Origin: Sphaerochaeta sp. UBA5849
GTDB lineage: Bacteria; Spirochaetota; Spirochaetia; Sphaerochaetales; Sphaerochaetaceae
Length of the DNA: 33,223 bases
Assembly: GCA_002432715.1 (NCBI GenBank)
Contig: DJGJ01000054.1
Span: 1 to 33,223 of the forward strand
Direction: 5' to 3'
In this document: positions 15,103 to 22,883 of the stretch, piece after piece
Numbering within the stretch: position 1 is the first letter of the stretch
How the letters are laid out: the number at the start of each line of letters is the position of its first letter
Notes under the pieces: model-generated
What the model was told of the DNA's origin: nothing
The model's input: only the letters and a program-made list of their open reading frames with translations
Database searches by the model: none
Made by a program: the position numbers and the translations under genes

Positions 15103-16058
15103 TGAAACTGATCATGATCGGCTGCGGGGGCATGGGTACCTACCAAGCCAAGAAATTCATCGAACTGGGAGTTGAGTTGGTCGGAGCCATCGACCACAAC
15201 GACGAGCACCGAAGCCATTTCTGCTCCACCTACGCAGTATCTGAAGCCTATGCAGACGTCGATCAGCTCTCCCGTTTCCAAGGCAGGGCCGATGCTGTCA
15301 GTTGCTGTCTTCCCGATGCCTTCCACCATCAGTGCTGTCTGCTGGCACTTCAGCTTGGATTTGCCGTCTTCTGTGAAAAACCGTTGTGTACGAGCCTTGA
15401 GCAGGCCCGGCAGCTCGATGAGGCCTCTTTCAATGTCCCCTTCATGGTAAACTTCTCCAAGCGCAACATTCCGGCATTGGCGGCAGCCCAAGAAGTACTC
15501 AACACTGGGAAGCTTGGGGCCCTGATGCGTGTTGAGGCAATGTATCTGCAGAGTTGGCAGCAAAGTCATGTATGGGGAGATCCCGAGCAGGATTTCCGAT
15601 GGAAGTGGCGCCTGCTTCCCTCCCATAATCGGGGTGGGTGTCTCGCCGATTTGGGCAGTCACCTGCTGGATCTCCTCCTGCTCCTGTTTGGATCGGTATG
15701 CTTTGTAAAAACCCTCTCTACCGTCACCGACCAGGTATTGATCGAATACCAGGGAGAGCTCAAAGTCGGCAACGATGTTCCCTGCATCCTTGGCTGTTCC
15801 TATGCCGACAAGCAATCCGACGATTCGCTGCAGTTGAAGGTTGTGGGAACACAGGCCACCTTGGAGATGAACACCTCACTCGACCGCAAGCAGATTCTTG
15901 TTGCTCCTGGTGGGGGAGAAAGCTATCACGTCAGTGCACCTGCACCTCCATCAACCTATCAAACCTTTGTGCGTTGGGTCGATCTGGACCAAGCAGGAAG
16001 GCCCAACCTGGAGGACGGACTCTCGGTTCAGGGCCTGCTGGAGGAGATGATCGGATGA
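15102..16058 (+). CDS. Gfo/Idh/MocA-family NAD(P)-dependent dehydrogenase (first copy)
   Basis: A 318-residue sugar oxidoreductase of the inositol dehydrogenase/glucose-fructose oxidoreductase family. The Rossmann motif is at the very start (MIGCGGMGTYQAKKF), and CEKPLC near residue 90 is the conserved EKP motif that holds the catalytic lysine. LADLGSHLLDLLLLLFG in the C-terminal domain supplies the usual D-x-G-x-H ligands. It is shorter than the second copy and may be missing a C-terminal element. GGAGG lies 6 nt before the ATG, and both gene ends overlap their neighbours. It should oxidise or reduce a hydroxyl/keto group on a sugar. Confidence 0.85.
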   Translation: MKLIMIGCGGMGTYQAKKFIELGVELVGAIDHNDEHRSHFCSTYAVSEAYADVDQLSRFQGRADAVSCCLPDAFHHQCCLLALQLGFAVFCEKPLCTSLEQARQLDEASFNVPFMVNFSKRNIPALAAAQEVLNTGKLGALMRVEAMYLQSWQQSHVWGDPEQDFRWKWRLLPSHNRGGCLADLGSHLLDLLLLLFGSVCFVKTLSTVTDQVLIEYQGELKVGNDVPCILGCSYADKQSDDSLQLKVVGTQATLEMNTSLDRKQILVAPGGGESYHVSAPAPPSTYQTFVRWVDLDQAGRPNLEDGLSVQGLLEEMIG

Positions 16059-16885
16059 GCATTGCAGTTGGAGCCTTGGTTGGTGCCCATGAACTGGACA
16101 AAGAGACGCTGAGACTGCTCAAGAAGTTGGGGTTTGAAACACTCTCGATCAGCTTCTGGGAGACCCTTGGAGATAGTGACTTGGATTCTTTGGCTGCAGA
16201 GGTGCAAACAGCGGGCCTTGAGGTAGCAGCCCTCTCAATCTGGGGCAATCCTTTGCAGAAAGCAGAAACCGCCGAAGGCTGGAAGCGCCTCATCGAAAGT
16301 GCATCACGCTTCGGGGATCCTTTTGTAACCGGTTTTGCAGGAAGAGTGCCTGGTGCTTCGGTGGAAGATTCTCTTGTGAGTTGGAAAGCCTTGTTCTCCG
16401 AACTGCTGGATCTGGCGTATCAAAACGACTGCAAAGGCCTGCTCATGGAGAACTGCAGACTCGGGGATACCTGGAAGCAGGGCAAGTGGAATATTGCCAT
16501 CAACGATGATGCTTTCAACCTCCTGTTCTCCACGCTTGACAATGAGAGTCTTGGCCTGGAGTGGGAGCCCTGCCACCAGGTGGAAGCGTTCGTCGACCCG
16601 GTTGCCCAGCTCTCCCGGTGGCTGGATAAAGTCAAGCACATTCATGGCAAGGATGCCCGTGTCGACTGGGAAACACTGAAAACCTTCGGGCTGTTTGCCA
16701 AGAGAAAAGCCATCCATACCACCCTTCCCGGCCTTGGTGATACCGACTGGCATTCACTCTGTGCTCTGCTCGAACAAGGTGGTTATAGAGGGAGCATTGA
16801 CCTGGAAACCACGAGCTCCTCCTTCTTTGAGGACATTGAAGGCAAAGTGAAAGCCCTTTCCTACCTCAAAGCCTGCAGGCATTGA
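16055..16885 (+). CDS. Sugar phosphate isomerase/epimerase-like TIM barrel (first copy)
   Basis: A 276-residue xylose-isomerase-like (AP endonuclease 2 fold) protein. The start at 16055 overlaps the previous stop (ATGA) and follows GGAGGAG. Candidate metal ligands are Glu in LLMENCRLGD, Glu/His in LEWEPCHQ, His in HIHGKDARVDW and Glu in SIDLETTSS, the pattern of this fold. The family includes epimerases, isomerases, and enzymes that eliminate or hydrate 3-keto-sugars. Its partner is the dehydrogenase just upstream. The exact reaction cannot be read from sequence. Confidence 0.8.
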   Translation: MSIAVGALVGAHELDKETLRLLKKLGFETLSISFWETLGDSDLDSLAAEVQTAGLEVAALSIWGNPLQKAETAEGWKRLIESASRFGDPFVTGFAGRVPGASVEDSLVSWKALFSELLDLAYQNDCKGLLMENCRLGDTWKQGKWNIAINDDAFNLLFSTLDNESLGLEWEPCHQVEAFVDPVAQLSRWLDKVKHIHGKDARVDWETLKTFGLFAKRKAIHTTLPGLGDTDWHSLCALLEQGGYRGSIDLETTSSSFFEDIEGKVKALSYLKACRH

Positions 16886-16911
16886 TGTGTATTTCTTTCT
16901 GTCATTTTTCC

Positions 16912-16939
16912 TTGCGAAAGAGCAAAAACGTGGTACCAT
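16912..16939 (+). promoter_or_regulatory. Candidate promoter of the second sugar operon
   Basis: TTGCGA at 16912-16917, a 16-bp spacer and TACCAT at 16934-16939. Transcription starting near 16947 would give a leader of about 58 nt that contains the palindrome at 16978. The 119-bp gap here is the only large break between 14098 and 22666, so a second promoter is expected. Confidence 0.35.
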
Positions 16940-16977
16940 AAACTCGTAAAATAGAAACGCACGGGTTTTCAGCATGT

Positions 16978-16995
16978 TATGCACGTGCGTGCATA
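16978..16995. promoter_or_regulatory. Palindromic operator candidate before the second Gfo/Idh gene
   Basis: TATGCACGTGCGTGCATA is a perfect 8-bp inverted repeat around a central TG. It sits directly before the GGAGG ribosome site and ATG at 17005. It could be an operator for the LacI-type regulator at 14098, or an RNA hairpin hiding the ribosome site. Confidence 0.5.
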
Positions 16996-17004
16996 GGAGG
17001 GACC

Positions 17005-18147
17005 ATGGAACAAATTCCGTACGGAATGATTGGAGGAGGAAAAGGAGCCTTCATCGGTGATGTGCATCGAAAAGCTCTCCGTATTGACAACCTTGCAGTT
17101 CTGAAAGCGGGTTGTTTCTCTAAAGATCCTGCAAAGTCAAAGGCCTTTGGGCAGGAATTGGGCATCGACTCTGATCGCTTGTACTCCAATTACCAGGAAA
17201 TGGCCAAAGCAGAAGCAAAGCGCAACGATGGCATCAAATTTGCCGTATGCGTCACTCCCAACAACTCCCACTATGACATCTGCAAGGCTTTTCTGTTGGA
17301 AGGCATCCACGTTGTCTGCGACAAGCCCCTGACCTGGACCATCGAACAGAGCCAAGAGTTGGCCCGGATCTGCAAGGAGAAGAATCTCCTGTTCGGTGTC
17401 ACGTACACCTATACCGGCTACCCTGCCGTAAAACAGATGCGTAAAATGGTAGCCGACGGCCTTTTGGGAAAGATTCGCTTCGTGAATGCTGAATACCCTC
17501 AGGATTGGCTTGCCAACCCCATCGATGAGCATAGCTCGATAGCTCCTTGGCGCATGGATCCAAAGATTTCAGGCATCTCCAACTGTCTTGGGGACATCGG
17601 AAGTCATATCGAGAACTTGGTCGCAACCGTCACGGGCCTGAAGATCAAACGCGTTTGCGCCCGGCTTGATTCCCTGGTGGACGGACGTACGCTGGACGAC
17701 AATGCTTCGGTGATGGTGGAATACGAGGGCGGCTCGAAGGGGCTGTACTGGTCGAGCCAGATAGCCTTCGGCTACGACAATGCCCTCAGGCTCAGGGTGT
17801 TCGGAGAAAAGGGCGGCCTCGATTGGGCGCAGGAAGACCCCGACCACTTCTATTTCACCCCCCATGATGGGCCAAAGCAGAAATGGAGCCGCGGACGCGA
17901 TCAATTCGCAGCCGAAGCGCAGCAATACTCACGCATTCCAAGCGGGCACCCCGAGGGCTTGTTCGAAGCTTTCGCAAATATCTACAAACCTTTTGTCCTC
18001 GCCCTGTCCAAGCACCTCAAAGGTGAAAAGTTGAGCGCTTCCGACTTGGACTTCCCCGGTGTGGAAATGGGTCTTGAGGGTGTGATTTTCATCAACAAGT
18101 GTGTCGAGAGCAGCAAGAAAGGCTCTGTATGGATCGACATTGAGTAA
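17005..18147 (+). CDS. Gfo/Idh/MocA-family dehydrogenase (second copy)
   Basis: A 380-residue NAD(P)-dependent sugar dehydrogenase, a full-length member. It opens with MIGGGKGAFIGDVHRKAL, the glycine-rich loop with the extended FIGxVH variant. CDKPLTWT near residue 110 replaces the usual EKP motif with DKP. GVTYTYTGYPAVKQMRKM, SNCLGDIGSHIENLV (ligand-type Asp and His) and PSGHPEGLFEAFANIY are typical of this branch, commonly found beside isomerase-like proteins and sugar ABC transporters. AGGAGG lies 6 nt before the ATG. The first and second copies differ in length and cofactor loop, so they are not a recent duplication and may run opposite steps of one pathway. Confidence 0.85.
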   Translation: MEQIPYGMIGGGKGAFIGDVHRKALRIDNLAVLKAGCFSKDPAKSKAFGQELGIDSDRLYSNYQEMAKAEAKRNDGIKFAVCVTPNNSHYDICKAFLLEGIHVVCDKPLTWTIEQSQELARICKEKNLLFGVTYTYTGYPAVKQMRKMVADGLLGKIRFVNAEYPQDWLANPIDEHSSIAPWRMDPKISGISNCLGDIGSHIENLVATVTGLKIKRVCARLDSLVDGRTLDDNASVMVEYEGGSKGLYWSSQIAFGYDNALRLRVFGEKGGLDWAQEDPDHFYFTPHDGPKQKWSRGRDQFAAEAQQYSRIPSGHPEGLFEAFANIYKPFVLALSKHLKGEKLSASDLDFPGVEMGLEGVIFINKCVESSKKGSVWIDIE

Positions 18148-18170
18148 TGAAGGAATAAGGAGAGAGCGAT

Positions 18171-19163
18171 ATGGCAAGGATGGTGACGATTTTTACTGGT
18201 CAGTGGGCTGATCTTCCCTTTGAAGTGATGTGCAAAACAGTAAGTGAAATGGGCTACGACGGGGTGGAAATCGCCTGTTGGGGTGATCATATGAACGTCG
18301 AGAAAGCCGCCAAGGACCCTGCGTATGTCGCAGAGAAGCTGGCAATCCTTAAAAAATACAATCTCGGCTGTTATGCACTGGGCAACCATCTGGCCGGCCA
18401 GTGCGTCGGGGATGCCTTCGGCGATCCTCGTCTCGCAGGCTTTGCCCCCAAGAATCTTAGCGGCAATGACCAAGCGATCCGGGACTGGGGAATCCAGCAG
18501 ATGAAGTATACCGCCCAGGCAGCCAAGAACATGGGGTGCAAGGTAGTGACGGGCTTCATGGGTTCCCCAATCTGGAAGTACTTCTACTCCTTTCCTGCCA
18601 ATTCAAGCAAGTTGATCGAGGACGGTTATCAGGAGATTCTCCGCTTATGGACACCGATTCTGGATGAGTTTGACAAGCAGGGAGTGAAATTCGCCCTCGA
18701 AGTCCACCCCTCCGAGATCGCCTATGACTACTACAGCACCGTCAAACTGCTGGAAACCTTCAAGGGACGGAAAACCCTGGGCTTGAATTTCGATCCCAGC
18801 CACCTGCAGTGGCAGGGTATCGACCCCGCACTTTTCTTCCGTGACTTTGCCTGCTCGATCTACCATGTGCATATCAAGGACAGCATGGTCAAACTTGATG
18901 GAAGAAGCGGAATTCTGGGTTCGCACCTACCCTTCGGGGACCTGAGGCGCGGCTGGAACTTCGTCTCCCCCGGGCATGGCGATGTGAACTTCGACCTGAT
19001 CATCCGCGAGGCAAATGCAGCAGGCTACCGCGGACCGCTTTCCGTCGAGTGGGAAGACAACGGCATGGACAGGCTCTTTGGTGCCAAGGAAGCTCTTGCT
19101 CTGGTACGAAAGATTGACTTCGATCCTTCGAACGTTGACTTTGACGGGGCAATGGAGAATTGA
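18171..19163 (+). CDS. Sugar phosphate isomerase/epimerase-like TIM barrel (second copy)
   Basis: A 330-residue xylose-isomerase-like protein. Candidate metal ligands are Glu in FALEVHPSE, Asp/His in NFDPSHLQWQ, His in YHVHIKDSM and Glu in SVEWEDNGMD. SPGHGDVNFDLIIREANAAGYRGPLSVEWED is the common closing block of this group. GGAGAG lies before the ATG, 23 bp after the upstream dehydrogenase. It pairs with that dehydrogenase and is distinct from the 276-residue copy. Epimerase, isomerase or elimination/hydration on a keto-sugar are all possible. Confidence 0.85.
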   Translation: MARMVTIFTGQWADLPFEVMCKTVSEMGYDGVEIACWGDHMNVEKAAKDPAYVAEKLAILKKYNLGCYALGNHLAGQCVGDAFGDPRLAGFAPKNLSGNDQAIRDWGIQQMKYTAQAAKNMGCKVVTGFMGSPIWKYFYSFPANSSKLIEDGYQEILRLWTPILDEFDKQGVKFALEVHPSEIAYDYYSTVKLLETFKGRKTLGLNFDPSHLQWQGIDPALFFRDFACSIYHVHIKDSMVKLDGRSGILGSHLPFGDLRRGWNFVSPGHGDVNFDLIIREANAAGYRGPLSVEWEDNGMDRLFGAKEALALVRKIDFDPSNVDFDGAMEN

Positions 19164-20668
19164 TGAGCGAGCGCGCAACCCTTCTGGAGCTGGAAGGAAT
19201 CATCAAGGAATTCTCATCCGTACGGGTCCTGGACCGGGTCTCCTTCAGCATTCAGGAGGGGGAGATCATGGGCCTGATTGGGGAGAACGGTGCCGGCAAG
19301 TCGACGTTGATCAAAATCATCTGCGGCATCTACCAGAAGACGGATGGAGTCATCCGTCTTGGAGGGAAGGTCACCGAAATCCCCGATTACATCACCGCAA
19401 AAAGCCTGGGGATCGGCATTGTTCCTCAGGAATTCAATCTGATCAACTACCTAACGGTCTATGAGAACATCTTTCTTGGAAGCGAGCTGCACAAGGGAAT
19501 CTTGCTGGACAAGAGTGCCATGCGCAAGGAAGCTGAGGCACAGCTCAACCTGTTGAAGATGCCTCTCGATGTCAACAGGATGGTCAGCGAGTTGTCAGTA
19601 GCCGAGAAGCAGATGGTCGAGATTGCAAAAGCGATGATTCTCGATGCCCGGATCCTGATCTTTGATGAGCCGACCACCACCCTTACCGCGGTGGAAATTC
19701 AAACGCTCTTCGATTTGATGCGCAAGCTCAAGCAGAAGGGAGTGACGATACTCTTTGTGTCGCACAAGCTTCAGGAAATCCTGGCCATTTGCGACCGGGT
19801 AACGGTGCTGCGCGACGGAAAGCTGGTCAGCATCGACCAAGTCAAGGGCCTCTCTTCCCAGATTCTAGCCAAAAAAATGGTGGGGCGTGATTTCAACCAG
19901 GTCTTTCCTGAAAAGATCGACAGTACCGGCAAGGACGTGATTCTTGAAGTTGAAAAACTCTGTTCGGGTTCCTTGCTCAAGGATGTCTCCTTTTTCTTGC
20001 GCAAGGGGGAGATTTTGGGGTTCGCAGGCCTGGTGGGTGCCGGGCGCACCGAGACGATGGAAGCCTTGATGGGCCTGAGAAAGGCGGAAAAGGGGGCGGT
20101 GCGCATCGAAGGCAAAACCGTACGAATCCGTAGCGCCAAGGATGCAGTACGATATGGGCTTGGGTACATCAGCGAGGACCGCCAAGGAAAGGGAGTGGTA
20201 ATGAACTACGACATTCCCAAAAACATCACCCTGATTTCCCTGAAGGAGAAGTACCTGAGATGCGGCTTGATCGACAAGGCCAAGGAGGCTCAAGCGGCTG
20301 AACACTACATGAAGGAGTTCAGGATTGTGGCTGCTTCCAAAAAGTCACAGCTCAGGTTCTTCAGCGGCGGCAACCAGCAGAAGGTCTATCTTTCCCGCTG
20401 GATGGATACCGATCCCAAGATTCTCATACTTGATGAGCCGACGCGCGGTATCGACATCAACTCGAAGAAGGAAATCTACGAGTTCATCCACCGCCTTGCA
20501 CAAGAGCAGATCAGTTGCATCATCGTCTCTTCGGAAATGGAAGAGATAATCGGCATGTGCGACCGGGTCTATGTCATGCGTGAAGGAAGAGTGGCCGGCT
20601 GCCTGGAGAAAGGACAGGTCACAGAAGAGAACATTGTGTTCCAAGCAACAGGGATAAAAAGGGTGTAG
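19163..20668 (+). CDS. Sugar ABC transporter ATP-binding protein (RbsA/XylG-type, two domains)
   Basis: A 501-residue double ATPase that energises sugar uptake. Domain 1 has Walker A GENGAGKST (about 40-48), signature LSVAEKQMVEIAKAM and Walker B ILIFDEPTTTLT. Domain 2 has a degenerate Walker A (GLVGAGRTETM), an intact signature (FFSGGNQQKVYLSRWM) and Walker B ILILDEPTRGID, the asymmetry usual for the ribose/xylose/galactose type. The ATG at 19163 overlaps the previous stop (TGATG). The permease and binding protein follow at once. Confidence 0.92.
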   Translation: MSERATLLELEGIIKEFSSVRVLDRVSFSIQEGEIMGLIGENGAGKSTLIKIICGIYQKTDGVIRLGGKVTEIPDYITAKSLGIGIVPQEFNLINYLTVYENIFLGSELHKGILLDKSAMRKEAEAQLNLLKMPLDVNRMVSELSVAEKQMVEIAKAMILDARILIFDEPTTTLTAVEIQTLFDLMRKLKQKGVTILFVSHKLQEILAICDRVTVLRDGKLVSIDQVKGLSSQILAKKMVGRDFNQVFPEKIDSTGKDVILEVEKLCSGSLLKDVSFFLRKGEILGFAGLVGAGRTETMEALMGLRKAEKGAVRIEGKTVRIRSAKDAVRYGLGYISEDRQGKGVVMNYDIPKNITLISLKEKYLRCGLIDKAKEAQAAEHYMKEFRIVAASKKSQLRFFSGGNQQKVYLSRWMDTDPKILILDEPTRGIDINSKKEIYEFIHRLAQEQISCIIVSSEMEEIIGMCDRVYVMREGRVAGCLEKGQVTEENIVFQATGIKRV

Positions 20669-20674
20669 AGCAAG

Positions 20675-21646
20675 ATGGGTGAAAATAAAATCATTGCATA
20701 TGTACGCAACTTTCGTTTCAAGGACCACTCGCTGGGGATGGCATTCATCATCCTGGTGATCATCGCCACCATCGTCGGGTGGCCCAACTTCCTCAAATTC
20801 AGGAACCTTACGAACATTCTCAGGCAAATATCCTATACAGGCATCATCTCCTTGGGGATGACGCTGATCATCATCTCCGGCGGCATCGATCTTTCGGTCG
20901 GGTCCATGACGGCATTCGTGGGAGGCATCTCCATCTTCTTCCTCAACCTCTTCGGCCCGACTTCGACGATGGGAATCGTGCTGACCTTCCTGTTTGCACT
21001 GGTCTTCGGCTCTTTCTGTGGTGCGCTGAACGGCATTATGGTCGCCAAGTTCAAGATGGCACCCTTCATCGTTACCTTGGGCACCATGTCCATATTCCGG
21101 TCGCTCATCCAGTACTTTTCCAATGCAGGGACCATCCTTTCGGTCAACATGGGGTACGGCAAATTGGGAAGCAGTTCGATCCTCGGACTGCCGACTCCCG
21201 TATGGTTCTTCGTCATCGTAGGCATCATCCTGCATATTTTGCTCAACCATACCAGTTTCGGGCGGTATATCTGTGCTACAGGCAGCAATGAGCAGGTGGC
21301 CAAGTATTCGGCCATCAATGTGGCTGTAATCAAGTTCTTTCCGTATGTCATCACCGGATTCACGGTAGGAATTACGGCAATCATGTGGTCGAGCAGGCTG
21401 AACTGCATCAATCCAAGCGATTGTGCGGGGTATGAAATGGATGCCATTGCAGCAGCGGTCATCGGGGGGACGCTGATGAGCGGCGGCAAGGGCAGCATCA
21501 TCGGCACCATGATGGGGGCCGTGATGTTGGGCATCATCAACAACATGCTTGTCATGGGAGGCATCAGTGCCTTCCTGCAACAGGCTGTCAAGGGTTTCGT
21601 GATTATTGTTGCGGTACTGCTTCAGTACAACAACGGTAACAAATAA
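20675..21646 (+). CDS. Sugar ABC transporter permease (RbsC-type)
   Basis: A 323-residue membrane protein with about eight to ten hydrophobic segments. The block GIISLGMTLIIISGGIDLSVGSMTAFVGGI is the diagnostic signature of the ribose/xylose/galactose permease family, and ATGSNEQVAKYSAINV contains the EAA-like cytoplasmic loop that meets the ATPase. AAVIGGTLMSGGKGSIIGTMMGA matches the conserved late segment. It starts 6 bp after the ATPase stop with only a weak ribosome site, so it is probably coupled to it. One permease gene suggests a homodimer. Confidence 0.92.
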   Translation: MGENKIIAYVRNFRFKDHSLGMAFIILVIIATIVGWPNFLKFRNLTNILRQISYTGIISLGMTLIIISGGIDLSVGSMTAFVGGISIFFLNLFGPTSTMGIVLTFLFALVFGSFCGALNGIMVAKFKMAPFIVTLGTMSIFRSLIQYFSNAGTILSVNMGYGKLGSSSILGLPTPVWFFVIVGIILHILLNHTSFGRYICATGSNEQVAKYSAINVAVIKFFPYVITGFTVGITAIMWSSRLNCINPSDCAGYEMDAIAAAVIGGTLMSGGKGSIIGTMMGAVMLGIINNMLVMGGISAFLQQAVKGFVIIVAVLLQYNNGNK

Positions 21647-21661
21647 ACAGGAGGATTGGAA

Positions 21662-22666
21662 ATGAAGAGAGTATTGGTAATTGTTCTTTGCTTGGTCTTT
21701 TCGGTAGGCTTGGTCTTTGCCCAAGGCGTTTCTGAACCAAAAGAAAGTGTTCCGAAGATTGGTATTGCAGTACCTTCTCCCGACCACGGCTGGACCGGCG
21801 GCATTGGCTGGTGGGCTGACAAGGCAGTGAGGGAACTCCAGCAGAAGTATCCCGGCAAGTATGAGTTCAAGGTCCTCCATGCCGACGGCTACGCAAAACA
21901 GATTTCCGATATCGAAGACCTGATGGTCTGGGGTATGGATTATCTGGTAGTCCTTCCTCACGAGTCCGCCCCGCTGACTCCTGTGGTGAAGGAAGCTCAT
22001 GCTTCTGGAGTGAAGTGCATCGTTGTTGACCGTGGATTGACCGACACCACCTTCGGGTATGTAAACCTTGCCGGCAACAACCACGAAATGGGCAAGGTCT
22101 CCGGCGCCTTCGTACGTGATTACATGAAAGCCAACAAACTGACCAAGTATGTTGCAATGGGCGGCATGCCGGTCGTCATCGATGGAGAGCGCATGAACGC
22201 ATTCTTCGACGAGATGGCCAAAGAGCCGACGCTGATCAACCTCGCCGGCGGCAGGAACTATGATTTCGCCGACTGGTCCACGCAGAAGGGACTTGAGCTG
22301 ATGGAGAACTACATCCAGAAGTATCCAGAGATCCATGCTGTCTACTGCCAGGACGACGATGTCATGATCGGTGTCCTGCAGGCCATCAAGGAGAGCGGCC
22401 GCAAGGATATCAAGCTGGTATTCGGCGGTGCAGGATCGAAGGCTGCCTATGAGATGATCATCAACAACGACCCGTTGGTAAAGGCAACCGCCACGTACCA
22501 CCCGTCCATGGTCTATGATGCGATCATGTACTGTCTCGATGTGGTTGAAGGCAAGAAGAGTGATGCCTTCCATACCGCCAAGTCTCCTACCGCCGTAGTG
22601 CTTCCTTCGGTGTTGGTCGACAAGAACAACGTCATGAATTTCTACGACAAGGACTCTGTTTTCTAG
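21662..22666 (+). CDS. Sugar ABC transporter substrate-binding protein (RbsB-type)
   Basis: A 334-residue periplasmic protein that captures the sugar. The ATG at 21662 follows AGGAGG by 7 nt. The first 20 residues (MKRVLVIVLCLVFSVGLVFA) are a signal peptide. The mature part is a type I periplasmic-binding fold: PKIGIAVPSPDHGWTGGIGWWAD, DYLVVLPHESAPLTPVV, IVVDRGLTDTTFGYVNLAGNNHEMG, IHAVYCQDDDVMIGVLQAIKESG, DPLVKATATYHPSMVYDAI. Aromatic residues at the front of the cleft (HGWTGGIGWW) are suited to stacking on a sugar ring. No lipobox Cys is seen after the signal sequence. It is the last gene of the operon. Confidence 0.92.
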   Translation: MKRVLVIVLCLVFSVGLVFAQGVSEPKESVPKIGIAVPSPDHGWTGGIGWWADKAVRELQQKYPGKYEFKVLHADGYAKQISDIEDLMVWGMDYLVVLPHESAPLTPVVKEAHASGVKCIVVDRGLTDTTFGYVNLAGNNHEMGKVSGAFVRDYMKANKLTKYVAMGGMPVVIDGERMNAFFDEMAKEPTLINLAGGRNYDFADWSTQKGLELMENYIQKYPEIHAVYCQDDDVMIGVLQAIKESGRKDIKLVFGGAGSKAAYEMIINNDPLVKATATYHPSMVYDAIMYCLDVVEGKKSDAFHTAKSPTAVVLPSVLVDKNNVMNFYDKDSVF

Positions 22667-22692
22667 ATCGGATGAGCATGCATCACCTTTTT

Positions 22693-22722
22693 CAGGCTGT
22701 TGGAATTCCAACAGCCTGTTTT
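22693..22722 (+). terminator. Strong intrinsic terminator of the sugar operon
   Basis: A 13-bp perfect inverted repeat (CAGGCTGTTGGAA and its complement) with no separate loop bases, followed by GTTTTCTTG. It lies about 27 bp after the stop of the binding-protein gene. Confidence 0.85.
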
Positions 22723-22883
22723 CTTGCAACCAAGGCAACTCCCTAATGCTTTTGGACAGAAACATCAATTCTGCTGGAATTATGAGACAGGCTCCCCTAT
22801 CATGTATTGTTTTCATCGATTGGAAAATACATACTACACATTGATGCACCGATAGCGTTTGCACAGATAGGAAAACTCTTGTT

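Noticed and set aside
14655..15815. 386-codon minus-strand frame
   Set aside because: Antisense to the LacI-type regulator and first Gfo/Idh gene, both with full motifs and overlapping starts and stops.
15638..16054. N-terminal extension of the first TIM-barrel protein
   Set aside because: The frame is open upstream but lies inside the dehydrogenase gene; the ATG at 16055 has a ribosome site and the usual start of the fold.
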